DNA of 64,000 nt, taken from positions 496,001 to 560,000 of the forward strand of contig NZ_KE150486.1 of the NCBI RefSeq assembly GCF_000411555.1, in the 5' to 3' direction. The notes below the pieces were generated by a model, which was not told the origin of the DNA, made no database searches, and saw nothing but the letters and a program-made list of their open reading frames with translations. The translations under genes and the position numbers were made by a program. This document shows, in pieces, positions 48,542 through 57,876 of the stretch. Within the stretch, counting starts at the first letter, position 1. Every line of letters starts with the position of its first letter. Source of the DNA: Atopobium sp. oral taxon 199 str. F0494. GTDB lineage: Bacteria > Actinomycetota > Coriobacteriia > Coriobacteriales > Atopobiaceae.

Positions 48542-49381
48542 TTAAATGAACAATATGAAGCGCTTCTCGAGATGGCGAAACACCGCATACCCCACAATAA
48601 GCGCAGCAAAGGCGGCTACCACGCAACCCATGACGGTGCCGCGGGAAGGCAGCTGCTGGAACAACAGGCAATCCCGGATGAAGGTGACATAATGATACAT
48701 AGGGTTGAAGCGCTCGACCTGCAACATCCAGGGAGACATGATATTTACCGAGTAAAAGAGCGGTGTGCCATACATCCATGCGGTCACAACTACGCTCCAC
48801 AGGTGAATAATGTCGCGGAAAAAGACTGCTAGCGCGGAGAGCAAAAGCGAAACTCCCACACAAAACAGCGCTAAAAGCAGCAGCGCCACAGGCATAAGCA
48901 GTGCATACGCCGTAAGCGGTATTTGAAAGACTACCATAACCACCGCAACGGCAATAAGCGAGAACGCATAGTTTACCACAGCAAAAAGCACCTTTTGCAC
49001 GGGGAAGACAAGGCGATTAATGCGCACCTTTTTAAGAAGACTGGAAGCGTCGATGATTGAGCGCATGCCCATCGTGGTGGCATCACTCATCAGCTGAAAT
49101 GCCGTATTTCCCAAAATAAGATAGAGCGGATAGTTAACCACATCTGCCGCTCGATTACCCAAAAATGTAGAGAAGACTACCGCCATAACAATCATCATCA
49201 AAAGCGGATTCAAAACCGACCACACCACACCCAGCACACTGCGGCGGTATTTCAGTTTGAAGTCCTTGCTCACAAGCTGACGCAAAATGAACTGATCGCG
49301 CTGCTTTGCCGGATACCAGGCATTGCGTCCATCAATGCTACTTTTGACGTCCTTCTCGGCACTTTTTGAAGATTCAGCCAC
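48542..49381 (-). CDS. ABC-2 type polysaccharide/teichoic-acid export permease
   Basis: Membrane subunit of the Wzm/TagG/RfbA class with six hydrophobic spans over about 279 residues. The amphipathic cytoplasmic entry LRQLVSKDFKLKYRRSVLGVVWSVLNPLLMM is diagnostic of this class. RDIIHLWSVVVTAWMYGTPLFYS and NPMYHYVTFIRD also match. No ATPase adjoins it. The minus-strand ATPase at 6413-7516 is of the matching class and is a plausible partner 41 kb away. I use GTG 49381, eight bases after AAAGGG; the frame is open to 49429. Confidence 0.86.
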   Translation of the reverse strand: MAESSKSAEKDVKSSIDGRNAWYPAKQRDQFILRQLVSKDFKLKYRRSVLGVVWSVLNPLLMMIVMAVVFSTFLGNRAADVVNYPLYLILGNTAFQLMSDATTMGMRSIIDASSLLKKVRINRLVFPVQKVLFAVVNYAFSLIAVAVVMVVFQIPLTAYALLMPVALLLLALFCVGVSLLLSALAVFFRDIIHLWSVVVTAWMYGTPLFYSVNIMSPWMLQVERFNPMYHYVTFIRDCLLFQQLPSRGTVMGCVVAAFAALIVGYAVFRHLEKRFILFI

Positions 49382-49487
49382 TGCGGCATCCCTTTCCCAA
49401 ACCGATTGTTTGCCGAATAATCGTAGCACAGGAAAGCATATGCAGCTAAACTAAGAGAGTATGCGAGAAATCTATCCAAGGAGTCTC

Positions 49488-50417
49488 ATGGCACACTCCC
49501 CGCTTGGCCACACGCTGGTCATTGCTAATCCTGCAGCTCACAGTGGTAAAGGAGCAGCAGGCGCTGAATTTGCCCGCCACTTCCTGGAGAGTTACGCCTC
49601 CGCGACAAACGGCTATGAAATCCGCTTCACCGCTGACATGGGTGACGCGGTCCCTCTTGCTTCCTCCTCTGAGCATTTCGATACCGTACTGGCGCTCGGA
49701 GGCGACGGAGTAATTCACGAAGTAGTCAATGGCCTCATGAAGATTGCTCCCGACAAGCGGCCGGCGCTCGGCATTATTCCCATGGGTTCAGGTAATGATT
49801 ACGCCCGCACGCTCGGCATGAAAATCAACGATGTAGAAGCCGCTCTGGCACAGCTCGTACGCGGTCACATACTCCCCATTGAGCTGGGTTTTGTTAATGG
49901 GGAATATTTTACAGAAACGCTTTCGTTTGGCCTGGACGCAGCCATCGCGCTTGATACGACCGCCCGCCGCGCTCATGACACCAGCCAGGAAGGCGAAACG
50001 CTCTTCTTTACCTCCGGCCTCAAAATACTTTCCGCAGGGTCGAAAGGATACGCATGCTCCGTTTCGTTTGATGGCGAGAAGCCCTTCGAACTTCGAGAAC
50101 TTATACTGGCGTTTCAGGTTGGTCCGACGTACGGCGGCGGCTTTAAGATATGTCCGATGGCCTCGCCAACCGATGGCAGATTGACGGTCTGTTACAACTC
50201 AAAGGTTCCCGGAATTCCCCGCCTGCTGTCTCTTTTTCTGTTGGCCAAAAAAGGGCGGCACGTCAATTCAAACATCATTGAGCAGCGCCATATCGACAGA
50301 GCTGTAGTAACGTTTGCGGAGCCTGTTCCCGTGCAGGTCGATGGAGAAGAGCTCCCTTATGCCGACACCTACGAGGTACAGGTATTGCCGCGAGCGCTAC
50401 GCGTTGTCATGCCGTAA
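49488..50417 (+). CDS. Diacylglycerol/lipid kinase (DagK catalytic domain, DgkB/YegS class)
   Basis: Soluble lipid kinase, probably phosphorylating diacylglycerol to recycle it into phospholipid. The 309-residue protein has IANPAAHSGKGAAG near the N-terminus and LALGGDGVIHEVVNGLM (the ATP site GGDGT-like motif). IPMGSGNDYARTLGM follows, then a beta-rich C-terminal domain with VQVDGEELP. ATG 49488 follows AAGGAG. It is divergent from the export permease and ends at a bidirectional terminator. A sphingosine-like or other lipid substrate cannot be excluded. Confidence 0.87.
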   Translation: MAHSPLGHTLVIANPAAHSGKGAAGAEFARHFLESYASATNGYEIRFTADMGDAVPLASSSEHFDTVLALGGDGVIHEVVNGLMKIAPDKRPALGIIPMGSGNDYARTLGMKINDVEAALAQLVRGHILPIELGFVNGEYFTETLSFGLDAAIALDTTARRAHDTSQEGETLFFTSGLKILSAGSKGYACSVSFDGEKPFELRELILAFQVGPTYGGGFKICPMASPTDGRLTVCYNSKVPGIPRLLSLFLLAKKGRHVNSNIIEQRHIDRAVVTFAEPVPVQVDGEELPYADTYEVQVLPRALRVVMP

Positions 50418-50486
50418 GTCGCGGCTCAAATCTGTCACAAGTACGTAAAAAGGTGTTACGCGAGAAAGTCGTCGTTTTGTAACAAA

Positions 50487-50518
50487 AAGCCTTGACTGCC
50501 GCAAAGCAGCCAAGGCTT
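50487..50518. terminator. Bidirectional terminator between lipid kinase and ptsI
   Basis: Arms AAGCCTTG-x-CTGC / GCAG-x-CAAGGCTT (12 pairs, one mismatch), loop CGCAAA. The minus strand continues into TTTTTGTT, making it a good terminator for ptsI. It can also stop the convergent lipid-kinase transcript. Confidence 0.85.
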
Positions 50519-50540
50519 ACATAAAGCATACGGGCAGCAG

Positions 50541-52244
50541 CTAGCGAGCTTCAGCCTCAAGGAGCGTGCGCACTTCAGCCGAAGTGTCGAGTTCAAGAGC
50601 ACGATTTGTTAAATTATCAGCCTCTGCTTTGCTCCACGCCGCAAGCGTCTTGCGCGTGCGGAGGACGGAAGGAGCCGACACTGAGAACTCACCCAGGCCA
50701 AAGGAAATCAGAATCGGAATGAGCAACGGATCGGCCGCGGCCTCACCGCACATACCAACCATAATACCGGCTTTGTTGCCCTCTTCAATAACGCGCTTCA
50801 GCGAGCGAAGAACTGCCGGCTGATAGACCTCATAGAGATAGGCGACGCGATCGTTGCCTCGGTCTGAGCACATGGTATAGCCGATAAGATCGTTGGTGCC
50901 GATAGAGAAAAAGTCGCATTCTTGAGCCAGCTTGTCAGCAATGAGAGAGGCAGCAGGGGTCTCAATCATGGTTCCGACTTCGATATCCTTGTTGTATGCA
51001 ATACCACGCTCATCAAGATCGTGCTTGCACTCCTCAACGAGAGCCTTTGCCTGTCGAACTTCCTCGACGGTAGTCACAAGCGGCAACATAATTTTAATAT
51101 CACCGAACGCAGAAGCGCGCAGCAGCGCCGTCAGCTGAACCTTATACTGCTCCGGATTGTTAAGGCAGTAGCGAATGGCGCGGAATCCCATAAAGGGGTT
51201 CTCTTCCTTTTGCATATTGAGGTACGGGATGTCCTTATCGCCACCAACATCAAGCGTACGGATGATGACAGGCTTGTCTTTCATACGAAGAGCCACCTTT
51301 TGGTAGGCGACGAACTGCTCTTCTTCAGACGGAAGCTCCTTGGCATCCATGAACAGAAACTCTGAACGGAAGAGACCTACACCTTCAGCGTCAGCTTCAA
51401 TAGCGCTGTTCGCATCATCGGGATTACCGATATTGGCAACAAGGAGAACCTTCTTACCGTCGGCCGTTACGGTATCTTTACCACGAAATGCTTCAAGAGC
51501 GGCCTTTTCCGCAGCATATGCCTCTGCCTGAGCGGTGTAATCGGCAAGTTCAGCGTCGGAGGGATGATAGATGACCTTACCGTGCGTTCCGTCAACAATA
51601 ATCGTCGCACCGGTCGCTACCTTTTTGGTAATGTCAGCAACGGACAGAACCGCGGGAATCTCAAGAGCGCGCGCGATAATCGCCGAGTGAGAAGTACGGC
51701 CACCTGTTTCGGTAATGATGCCGCAGACATGCTCTTTGTCAATGTCAGCGGTCATGGAAGGCGTCAGCTCATGGCAAACGATGACGGAGTTCTCGGGCAG
51801 CGTTGAAAGATCTACAACGTCTTTGCCGAGAAGGTCAGCGAGCAGCCCCGTTTTGACGTCAGCTACGTCTGCTGCGCGTTCACGGAAGAGCTCGTCCTCC
51901 ATGCCTAAAAACATGGTGTAGTACGTATCATAGGCGTCAACGACGGCCTGCTCCGCGCAGGTTCCTCCGTCAATCGCGCCTATAACCATATCTTTAATGC
52001 CCTCGTCTTCGGCAAACTCAATGTGAGCTCCCATAATTGCCGCGGCTTCTGGACCGACGGTCTTGGTCATGCGCTCAATCTGAGCGTTTGTCTGTCCGAC
52101 AAACTTGACAACAGCTTCAGCATAGCGGGCTTTCTCGGCGGCTGCATCCTCAACAGGGTGCGGCGTAAAGGAAAGATCCGGCGCAACAGCTACTTGGGCA
52201 TTTCCGATACCAATACCATTAGACGCGTTGACTCCCTCGTACAT
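50541..52244 (-). CDS. ptsI: PTS enzyme I (phosphoenolpyruvate-protein phosphotransferase)
   Basis: First phosphotransfer protein of the sugar PTS: takes phosphate from PEP and passes it to HPr. The 567-residue protein has the active-site histidine in GGRTSHSAIIARALEIPAV (about residue 187) and the PEP-binding barrel with FRSEFLFMD. FSIGTNDLIGYTMCSDRGND and GMCGEAAADP complete it. ATG 52244 follows AAGGAG; GTG 52250 would be too close to it. ptsH is not adjacent. The PfkB kinase lies 96 bp upstream, pointing to PTS-fed hexose-phosphate metabolism. Confidence 0.95.
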   Translation of the reverse strand: MYEGVNASNGIGIGNAQVAVAPDLSFTPHPVEDAAAEKARYAEAVVKFVGQTNAQIERMTKTVGPEAAAIMGAHIEFAEDEGIKDMVIGAIDGGTCAEQAVVDAYDTYYTMFLGMEDELFRERAADVADVKTGLLADLLGKDVVDLSTLPENSVIVCHELTPSMTADIDKEHVCGIITETGGRTSHSAIIARALEIPAVLSVADITKKVATGATIIVDGTHGKVIYHPSDAELADYTAQAEAYAAEKAALEAFRGKDTVTADGKKVLLVANIGNPDDANSAIEADAEGVGLFRSEFLFMDAKELPSEEEQFVAYQKVALRMKDKPVIIRTLDVGGDKDIPYLNMQKEENPFMGFRAIRYCLNNPEQYKVQLTALLRASAFGDIKIMLPLVTTVEEVRQAKALVEECKHDLDERGIAYNKDIEVGTMIETPAASLIADKLAQECDFFSIGTNDLIGYTMCSDRGNDRVAYLYEVYQPAVLRSLKRVIEEGNKAGIMVGMCGEAAADPLLIPILISFGLGEFSVSAPSVLRTRKTLAAWSKAEADNLTNRALELDTSAEVRTLLEAEAR

Positions 52245-52340
52245 AACCACTCCTTACATACGCCGCTAACGCGGCACACCTACATCCCCCAACCGCCTTA
52301 CGTACGGCGGCAAACCAACTATGTAACAGTAAGGTGTCCG

Positions 52341-53378
52341 CTATTTTGCTCCGGAATCACTCTTTGTGTGCGAATGATGCATGCCAAGCCAGTCTTTCTC
52401 GCGAGCATCAGCCTTTGCATGATTCGCCTTAATCTCTTCCGCGATTGCGGCAGGCATTTCGCGGCCCATTTTCTTATACAGGGCTGTGACAACGCGATCG
52501 ATGGTAGCGCGCTTGGCGATGCCTTTGCTTGCTGCCGTTGCCGTACCGCAAGCAGACGCGTAGATAAGCGAGGTTTCATAATCAAAGCCCTGAGTGGTCT
52601 TGGCCAAAAAGCCACCGACCATAGAATCGCCGGCGCCGGTTGCGTTGACCAGATGGATTTTCACCGAAGGCACCACATGAGTCTCGCCGTATTCGTCCAA
52701 AAGAAGCGATCCCGAACCGCCGCAAGAAACGATTACGTTACGCGCGCCGCCCTCCTGCAGTTGTTGGGCAAACGGAACGCACTCCTCCGGAGTTTCCGGA
52801 GCGGCGTTAAAAATGCGCCCAATTTCATGATTGTTCGGCTTAATGAGGAACGGACGTCCCTTGATAGCCTCCATGAGAAGCTGGCCGGGAGCGTCAACAA
52901 CAAACTGAATACCGCGGCCGGCAAGTTGCTGCATCAGACGCGTATAGATGTCCTCAGGAAGCGAATTTGGAATCGAGCCGGTTAGTACCAGCGTGTCTCC
53001 CGAGCCAACTACGTCCATGCGCCTCAAAAGCTCATCGACTTTTTTCTCGGGGATGCGAGGCCCCATGCCATTAACCATGGTCATAACGATGCCATCCAGC
53101 TTGACATTGATGCGCGTAAAGCCGGAATCAAGTTTTACAAAGTTACTGGGAATGCCCTGCTTTTGAAGGTCACTCAGAAGATAATCGCCCGTAAATCCCG
53201 CGACGATGCCCATAGCGACCGTTACCACGTCAAGTTCGTTCAGCAACGTGGAAACGTTAATGCCATTGCCGCCGCAATGCAGCTCCTCAGCTTGCGAGCG
53301 GTTGGTAAAGCCCATGTCAAGTGTGTTTGGTTGCATTACGTAGTCAAGCGCAGGGTTCAATGTCATTGTGTAAATCAC
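52341..53378 (-). CDS. PfkB-family hexose-phosphate kinase, probable 1-phosphofructokinase
   Basis: Phosphorylates a hexose monophosphate, most likely fructose 1-phosphate. From GTG 53378 the protein reads (M)IYTMTLNPALDYVMQPNTLD, the usual FruK/LacC opening. GGNGINVSTLLNEL follows, and the catalytic NATGAGDSMVGGFLA is near residue 250. Length is 345 residues with a His-rich tail extending past the typical 305-310 end. GGAGG lies seven bases before the GTG. No PTS permease or tagatose genes are next to it, so fructose 1-phosphate versus tagatose 6-phosphate is not settled. ptsI downstream favours fruK. Confidence 0.85.
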   Translation of the reverse strand: MIYTMTLNPALDYVMQPNTLDMGFTNRSQAEELHCGGNGINVSTLLNELDVVTVAMGIVAGFTGDYLLSDLQKQGIPSNFVKLDSGFTRINVKLDGIVMTMVNGMGPRIPEKKVDELLRRMDVVGSGDTLVLTGSIPNSLPEDIYTRLMQQLAGRGIQFVVDAPGQLLMEAIKGRPFLIKPNNHEIGRIFNAAPETPEECVPFAQQLQEGGARNVIVSCGGSGSLLLDEYGETHVVPSVKIHLVNATGAGDSMVGGFLAKTTQGFDYETSLIYASACGTATAASKGIAKRATIDRVVTALYKKMGREMPAAIAEEIKANHAKADAREKDWLGMHHSHTKSDSGAK

Positions 53379-53521
53379 GACAATTCCTCCATGACGAAAG
53401 GCATTAAACATGTACTGTCTAGTATGACGCATTTTTCTGTTTTAGGCACACAAGAATGGGAGTTTTCTAGCGAATCGCTATAACAAAGCACCCCGACAGG
53501 TGCCGGGGTGCGTCAATGCAA

Positions 53522-53597
<76 letters not shown>

Positions 53598-53610
53598 AAA
53601 AGCTTCAAAA

Positions 53611-53687
53611 TGGGGTGGGAAAAGGGGCTCGAACCCTCGACCTACGGAGCCACGGTCCGTCGCTCTGCCAACTGAGCTACTCCCACC
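53611..53687 (-). tRNA. tRNA-His (GTG)
   Basis: Anticodon loop CCGTGGC with GTG and acceptor GTGGGAG/TTCCCAC. An extra 5' G (position -1, base 53687) faces C73, the identity pair of tRNA-His. T loop GGTTCGAGCCC; CCA is encoded. Confidence 0.95.
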
Positions 53688-53805
53688 GTTTAGCCACCTC
53701 TTGAAGCAGCTAAATCATTATTACAGAACTCGCCGATTATGCAACCCCTATTTTCAAGTTTTCCATGCGACTTCTCTCAACTGTCATTGAATTGCAGACA
53801 CTATC

Positions 53806-55008
53806 TCAGAGACTTTCTTTTCCCACGAGCTCCAGCAACGCTTTGTCAAGACGCTCAAGCGCCTCGTCAATCTCCACACGCGGAGCCGCCAGGTTCCATC
53901 TCTTAAAACCATCGGCCGCCTTGCCAAAAAACACGCCGTCAGTAAAGAAAAGCTGCGCTTTGTTCTCGAGAAAATCGTCGAGCTCCTCATGCGTAAGGCC
54001 CAACGCACGAAAATCAAGCCATTGAAGATACGTTCCCTTGACGGGGATAAGACGGACTTCAGGGTGCTTCTCGGCAAAAAAGTTGATAACGTGGTGTTGA
54101 TTGGCGTCAACAGCCACGATGCAGGCGTCAAGCCATTTTTCGGCATAGTTGTAGGCAAGCTCGCAGGCTTTGAAGCTGATGGGATTGCAGGAGGTCGTAT
54201 GGTTTTCGTTCATGCGCGTGTTAAGACGCTCTCGCAGCTCAGGATTACTTACGATGATGTTTGAAAACTGGGTACCGGCGAGGTTGAAACTCTTTGAGGG
54301 CGAAGTGCAGGTAATCGTCCGCGCAACGATAGAGGGTGTAACCGTTTCAAAAACCGTGTGGCGCGAACCCGGCATGATGAGGTCATGGTGTATCTCGTCA
54401 GAGACTACGAGCAGTTCATATTTTTCGGCAATCTTGGCAATGCGGAGAAGTTCTTCTTCCGTCCACACGCGCCCTGCGGGATTGTGCGGCGAACAAAAAA
54501 TCAACAAGGTATTGCTGGCATCTGACGCGAGCTTCTCAAAGAGATCAAAATCGATGTCGTATGTGAGGTCATCATTCAGAATCAGTGGGCACTCGACAAG
54601 CGTACGATGGGAGTGTTCCACAGCCAGATAGAACGGATGGTAGACCGGCGTAAAAATGATAACGCCCTCATCAGGCTTGGTAAATTCTTCTACCGCTGAA
54701 AAAATAGATGGAACCACGCCAGCGGAATTCAAAATCCATTCCGGTTCAATATGCCAGTTGTGTCGCCGCGCCATCCAGCTGGCCACCGCTTCTTTCATCT
54801 CGTCCGTTGGCTCTGAATACCCGAGCACCGCCGTATCAATGAAACGCTTCAGACCGTCAACAATCTCCGGAGCAGTATGAAACTCCATGTCGGCAACGGA
54901 AAATGGAACAATATGCGGCGGCAACTCAGGGTGAGCGCTGCGCATGGCGTTCCACTTGCGGGAACCCTCCCGACTGCGGTCAACACGAGATTCAAAATCG
55001 TAGGTCAT
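53806..55008 (-). CDS. PLP-dependent C-S lyase, MalY/PatB family
   Basis: Aminotransferase-fold enzyme, usually a cystathionine beta-lyase or cysteine desulfhydrase. The 400-residue protein begins YDFESRVDRSREGSRKWN, typical of MalY/PatB. It contains FCSPHNPAGRVWTEEEL, VSDEIHHDLIMPG and the PLP lysine in SPSKSFNLAGTQFSN (about residue 236). ATG 55008 follows GGAGG; the frame remains open upstream to 55188 but without a ribosome site. It stands alone between tRNA genes, so the sulfur substrate is not indicated by context. A regulatory role like E. coli MalY is possible. Confidence 0.88.
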   Translation of the reverse strand: MTYDFESRVDRSREGSRKWNAMRSAHPELPPHIVPFSVADMEFHTAPEIVDGLKRFIDTAVLGYSEPTDEMKEAVASWMARRHNWHIEPEWILNSAGVVPSIFSAVEEFTKPDEGVIIFTPVYHPFYLAVEHSHRTLVECPLILNDDLTYDIDFDLFEKLASDASNTLLIFCSPHNPAGRVWTEEELLRIAKIAEKYELLVVSDEIHHDLIMPGSRHTVFETVTPSIVARTITCTSPSKSFNLAGTQFSNIIVSNPELRERLNTRMNENHTTSCNPISFKACELAYNYAEKWLDACIVAVDANQHHVINFFAEKHPEVRLIPVKGTYLQWLDFRALGLTHEELDDFLENKAQLFFTDGVFFGKAADGFKRWNLAAPRVEIDEALERLDKALLELVGKESL

Positions 55009-55242
55009 GAAGCCTCCAAAGCAAAGAGTACCGGTTTTATATGCCAAAAAGAATATGGGACTCACAACGAGCGCCGCAAGAATAGCACAGTTTGCAGCGC
55101 ATGCTCCGCCGGCGACTTTCGCATTCCATAAAAGGTAGCCGGCGCTTACAGAGACAATCGCAGCACGCGTCTGTGCACGTTTCGACAATTACGCATGATG
55201 AAATAATTCTGCGCACTTTTATCAATCGATTTTTGTAGTGCC

Positions 55243-55253
55243 GTTGCTATAAT
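55243..55253 (+). promoter_or_regulatory. Extended -10 promoter of tRNA-Arg
   Basis: GTTGCTATAAT: a perfect TATAAT (55248-55253) with TGn just upstream, 16 bp before the tRNA 5' end. No good -35 is present, as allowed for extended -10 promoters. Confidence 0.72.
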
Positions 55254-55268
55254 TAAATGCGCACATAC

Positions 55269-55345
55269 GTCCCCTTAGCTCAGTTGGATAGAGCATCGGT
55301 CTTCTAAACCGCAGGTCAGGCGTTCGAATCGCCTAGGGGACACCA
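55269..55345 (+). tRNA. tRNA-Arg (TCT)
   Basis: Acceptor GTCCCCT/AGGGGAC, D arm AGCTCAGTTGGATAGAGC, anticodon loop CTTCTAA with TCT, T loop CGTTCGAATCG, discriminator A and encoded CCA. It is monocistronic, with its own promoter and terminator. Confidence 0.96.
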
Positions 55346-55353
55346 GAAATTTC

Positions 55354-55384
55354 AGCCGCTCGGCTAAGTCGAGCGGCTTTTTAT
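55354..55384 (+). terminator. Terminator of tRNA-Arg
   Basis: Perfect 9-bp stem AGCCGCTCG / CGAGCGGCT with a 7-base loop, followed by T5 ATT, eight bases after the CCA end. It faces the asd terminus and may serve both strands partly. Confidence 0.9.
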
Positions 55385-55411
55385 TGTAAATGCAACACTT
55401 CGCTCCAAGAG

Positions 55412-56533
55412 TTAAACATAAAGAGTCTCTCTCAAATACTCGGCAATCTGAACGGCGTTGGTAGCGGCGCCTTTTCGGATTTGATCGCCACAGCAGAAGA
55501 AGGTCAGTGCGTGCGTGCCTTCCGGTGCGGAAAGATCCTCGCGAATACGTCCTACATACACAAGATCTTGATCAGACGTTTCAAGCGGCATAGGGTAAGC
55601 AAGCGCTGCCGGATCATCAACAACCTTGACGCCAGGGGCGCCCTCAAGTACGAAACGAGCTTCGTCAGCGGTAATCGGGCGTTCAAACTCAACGGTAATG
55701 GCTTCAGAGTGAGAGCGCATGACCGGCACACGCACACAGGTGCAGCTTACACGCAGGTCAGGCAAGTGCATAATCTTTCGACCTTCGTTTTGCATCTTCA
55801 TTTCTTCAGAGGTATACCCTGCCTCGTCAAAGCCGCCAATTTGCGGAATCAGATTGGCGGCCAGTTGGTAGGCGAAAGGTGCAGTCTTTTCTATTGGCTC
55901 GCTCGCGACAAGACATGCCATCTCACGTTCGAGCTCTTTGAGTCCCGGCAGACCGGCGCCCGACGCGGCTTGATAGGTAGACACAATCAGCCGTTTTACA
56001 CCCGCAGCCTGATGAAGCGGCCAGAGAGGCACCAGGCCGATAATGGTTGCGCAGTTAGGGTTGGCGATAATACCGTGGTGTCCCTTGATATCTTCCGCAT
56101 TAATCTCAGGAATGACCAAAGGAACATTCTGATCTAAACGAAACGCGTGGGAATTATCCACGCACACGCAGCCGCGCCTGACCGCCTCGGGCAGAAGTTC
56201 TTTTGCCTGAGCATCTCCTGCCGCTCCAAGCACAATGTCAACGTTTTCAAAAGCATCGGGCTCAGCTTCCAGCACTTGGATCTTCTCGCCACAAAAATCA
56301 ACGAAACTTCCGGCGGAGCGAGCGGAGGCCAACAGAACCAGTCGGGAAACGGGAAACGCGCGTTCCTCCAGACAGCGCATCATTTGCGTACCTACCACGC
56401 CGGTAGCGCCTACAATCGCTACGACTTTTCCGTTTGCGGCGACGTCAGAATTCTTTTTTAGAGAGCTAGCGGGACCTTCACATCTATGGATGGTGGCACC
56501 CTCATCCGCACGGACAGCGGAGTTTTCAATCAT
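55412..56533 (-). CDS. asd: Aspartate-semialdehyde dehydrogenase
   Basis: Reduces aspartyl phosphate to the semialdehyde, the branch point to lysine, threonine and methionine. The 373-residue protein has IVGATGVVGTQMMRCLEER (NADP fold, about 38-56) and the active-site cysteine in IIANPNCATII (about 165). YQAASGAGLPGLKEL and the catalytic histidine in RVPVMRSHSEAI also match. The first ~33 residues are an unusual N-terminal extension before the Rossmann fold. A later start is conceivable, but no better ribosome site was seen. Third gene of hom-lysC-asd. Confidence 0.93.
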   Translation of the reverse strand: MIENSAVRADEGATIHRCEGPASSLKKNSDVAANGKVVAIVGATGVVGTQMMRCLEERAFPVSRLVLLASARSAGSFVDFCGEKIQVLEAEPDAFENVDIVLGAAGDAQAKELLPEAVRRGCVCVDNSHAFRLDQNVPLVIPEINAEDIKGHHGIIANPNCATIIGLVPLWPLHQAAGVKRLIVSTYQAASGAGLPGLKELEREMACLVASEPIEKTAPFAYQLAANLIPQIGGFDEAGYTSEEMKMQNEGRKIMHLPDLRVSCTCVRVPVMRSHSEAITVEFERPITADEARFVLEGAPGVKVVDDPAALAYPMPLETSDQDLVYVGRIREDLSAPEGTHALTFFCCGDQIRKGAATNAVQIAEYLRETLYV

Positions 56534-56547
56534 ACGTATGAGCCTCT

Positions 56548-57876
56548 CTATCTCGAAACCATTTCATCGCGGACAAAACGCTCGTAAATGACGCGAATCG
56601 TGCGATCAAAATCCGCATTGTCAACGCCCACGATAATACTGATTTCTTCGGAGCTTTGCGTAATCATGCGAATGTTGATGTCGGCCTCGCCCAAAGCTCC
56701 GAAGATTTTGCCGGAGGTACCGGAGCGCTTTGACATATTACGACCGACTACAGAAACCAGCGCCAAGCGGTCTACCATCGTAATGTCGTCAGGCTCTATC
56801 TCATGGCGGATGTCGGCGATGATGGAATAGACGGTATCGCGCACATCGGCGGCATTGACCACAATGCCAAATGAATCGACACCCGTAGGAACATGCTCTA
56901 CAGAAACGCCGTACCTCTCGGCTATATGAAGCGCCCGGGAAATGACACCCACCTCATTGGACATATGAGCCTTTTTGACATGTATGGCCATAAAGTCCTT
57001 ACGGCCAGCAATACCGGTAATCAGATGCTCGCTCACATCGCCGTCAGCAGTTTCACGGATGACGGTACCCTTGTCCAAAGGGCTGTTGGTATTTTTGATT
57101 TGAATGGGGATATTGGCTTCACGAACGGGAAAGATAGCTTCTTCCTGCAAGACCGAAGCGCCCATGTAGGAAAGTTCGCGCATCTCGTCAAAGGTAATGC
57201 GTCCGATAGCACGCGGATGCTCAACCACATGCGGATCGGCGGAAAGAAAACCTGAGACGTCTGTCCAATTTTCATAGAGACCCGCGTCTAGGCAGCGCGC
57301 TACAACGGCACCGGTAATGTCGCCACCACCGCGCTGAAAAAGTTTGATGGCGCCGTCAACCGTAGCGCCGTAAAATCCGGGGAGTACAAAGGAACCCTCG
57401 CGAGCAACCACATCCCGCAGACGCGAGGCTGTACGTTCCATATCCACAGTGCCATCGTGGTGAAATACGATTACATCAGCCGCGTCGACAAACGGCAGCC
57501 CCAGATACTCAGCCAAAAGGTTGCAGGTAAACCATTCGCCACGCGATACGACAAACTCAGGTGAATACTTCTTGATATGTGAGGCGAATTCATCAAATTT
57601 TTGAGCGACAGGCCACGAAAGTCTCAACCTGTCAGCAATTTCTTGAAAGCGCGCCTGAATATCAGCAAGCAGAGAGGTGCAGTCAACGTGATATTCAATG
57701 TGAGCGTTCACCAGCAGCAAAAGATCAGTGATTTTATTATCGCCACTAAAGCGCTTGCCGACAGCTGACGATACGATAAACCGGCGGTCAGGATCGGCAT
57801 CGACAATATTCTTGACCTTCTCGAATTGCTCGAAAGACGCAACGCTTGACCCGCCGAATTTCACAATTTTGATCAT
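56548..57876 (-). CDS. lysC: Aspartate kinase
   Basis: Phosphorylates aspartate, the first step of the aspartate-family pathway. The 442-residue protein opens KIVKFGGSSVASFEQFEKV, the aspartokinase signature. The catalytic domain contains FYGATVDGAIKLFQRGGGDITGA. Two C-terminal ACT domains follow (about 300-442), usually the site of lysine or threonine feedback. It is the long single-function clostridial type, not the short alpha/beta form of other Actinobacteria. Its ATG overlaps the hom stop by 4 bp. Confidence 0.94.
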   Translation of the reverse strand: MIKIVKFGGSSVASFEQFEKVKNIVDADPDRRFIVSSAVGKRFSGDNKITDLLLLVNAHIEYHVDCTSLLADIQARFQEIADRLRLSWPVAQKFDEFASHIKKYSPEFVVSRGEWFTCNLLAEYLGLPFVDAADVIVFHHDGTVDMERTASRLRDVVAREGSFVLPGFYGATVDGAIKLFQRGGGDITGAVVARCLDAGLYENWTDVSGFLSADPHVVEHPRAIGRITFDEMRELSYMGASVLQEEAIFPVREANIPIQIKNTNSPLDKGTVIRETADGDVSEHLITGIAGRKDFMAIHVKKAHMSNEVGVISRALHIAERYGVSVEHVPTGVDSFGIVVNAADVRDTVYSIIADIRHEIEPDDITMVDRLALVSVVGRNMSKRSGTSGKIFGALGEADINIRMITQSSEEISIIVGVDNADFDRTIRVIYERFVRDEMVSR